Source: Bacteroidota bacterium
GTDB taxonomy: Bacteria > Bacteroidota > Bacteroidia > Chitinophagales > BACL12
Reading direction: 5' to 3'
NCBI GenBank assembly: GCA_029571985.1
Contig: JAKQVC010000048.1
Coordinates: forward strand, 114,705-178,704
Length of the DNA: 64,000 nt
Shown here one piece after another: positions 63,788-64,000 of the stretch. Made by a program: the position numbers and the translations under genes. Each line of letters opens with the position of its first letter. Position 1 is the first letter of the stretch. The notes below the pieces were generated by a model, which was not told where the DNA came from, did no database searches, and saw only the letters and a program-made list of their open reading frames with translations.

Positions 63788-64000
63788 TTACGGCTTCAAC
63801 GCCACAGCATATGCATCCAAGGTGCGTTTGCGGGCGAAGGCGTGATCTACAATTGGCAACGGATACTGCATGGTGTCCAGCTCCGGCACCCAGGTTCTGA
63901 TATATACACCTTTGGGGTCAAATTTGCGTGTTTGTTCCGCAGGATTAAAAATTCGAAAATACGGGGCGGCATCTACACCACAACCTGCTGCCCATTGCCA
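63788..64000 (-). CDS. Deoxyribodipyrimidine photolyase/cryptochrome, C-terminal fragment (cut by window)
   Basis: 70 codons plus a stop; the gene continues past position 64000. The fragment reads [20 protein letters not shown], then [16 protein letters not shown] and [19 protein letters not shown], the C-terminal FAD-domain signature of the photolyase/cryptochrome family. It repairs pyrimidine dimers with light or acts as a photoreceptor; the fragment cannot decide between them. Confidence 0.93.
   Translation of the reverse strand, partial: WQWAAGCGVDAAPYFRIFNPAEQTRKFDPKGVYIRTWVPELDTMQYPLPIVDHAFARKRTLDAYAVALKP

Noticed and set aside
1..64000. Mobile elements, prophage or integron
   Set aside because: No transposase, integrase, phage structural gene or terminal inverted repeats recognised in any frame.

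Overview
The window is a compact, gene-dense stretch of a Bacteroidota chromosome, probably a free-living aerobic lineage of the Chitinophagia/Saprospiria type. The evidence is a type IX secretion (T9SS) sorting tail, many lipoproteins and outer-membrane barrels, an exonuclease/GIY-YIG fusion, a DUF4139 protein, and promoters of the Bacteroidota form TTG-N17-20-TAnnTTTG (with TTTA and TTCG variants). I see about 49 protein genes, two of them cut by the window edges. I see no rRNA, tRNA, transposase, prophage or CRISPR array. The placement rests on gene content and motifs only; no search was run.

Layout. 1-2.9 kb: end of a ZnuD-like TonB receptor plus a lipoprotein. 2.9-5.1 kb (minus): plsC and a beta-CASP nuclease. 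5.3-8.2 kb: exonuclease/GIY-YIG fusion and leucyl aminopeptidase. 8.3-10.6 kb (minus): AlkB-type monooxygenase, uridine kinase, outer-membrane barrel, possible 25-codon ORF. 10.7-16.3 kb: tightly packed operon of thioredoxin-like protein, rhomboid, mnmD, an MnmC-like FAD oxidoreductase and an M1 peptidase. 16.3-18.2 kb: two unusual non-coding regions flanking a membrane-anchored coiled-coil protein; the first is packed with GTAC sites and inverted repeats, the second is an island of heptanucleotide repeats. 18.2-21.4 kb (minus): THUMP RNA methyltransferase, then a vanadium-haloperoxidase-like lipoprotein with a small secreted partner. 21.6-28.8 kb: two very large paralogous propeller lipoproteins, each with seven Asp-rich blades, an ASPIC/UnbV domain and seven more blades.

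28.9-40 kb: housekeeping genes in short units (Lon N-domain protein, DUF1684, YjbR, RluA, porin, O-methyltransferase, a catalytic/non-catalytic M16 pair, thioesterase, DOPA-dioxygenase-like enzyme, sucC, a small HTH protein). 40.2-50.9 kb: a bacterial alpha-2-macroglobulin with intact thioester and penicillin-binding protein 1C. These are a classical pair, but here an SGNH hydrolase and a tandem-repeat protein lie between them, and the repeat protein abuts pbpC. 50.9-64 kb: DUF4197, CinA, a 2-oxoacid dehydrogenase E2, an MBL/double-rhodanese protein, a small lipoprotein, cyclophilin, NrnA-like phosphoesterase, ndk, a T9SS cargo protein, a barrel, DUF4139, and the C-terminus of a photolyase/cryptochrome at the right edge.

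Most promising for follow-up: the GTAC/inverted-repeat region at 16.3-16.6 kb, the heptamer repeat island at 17.7-18.2 kb, the haloperoxidase/double-propeller cluster, and the repeat protein coupled to pbpC inside the macroglobulin locus. None is proven to be a new system.
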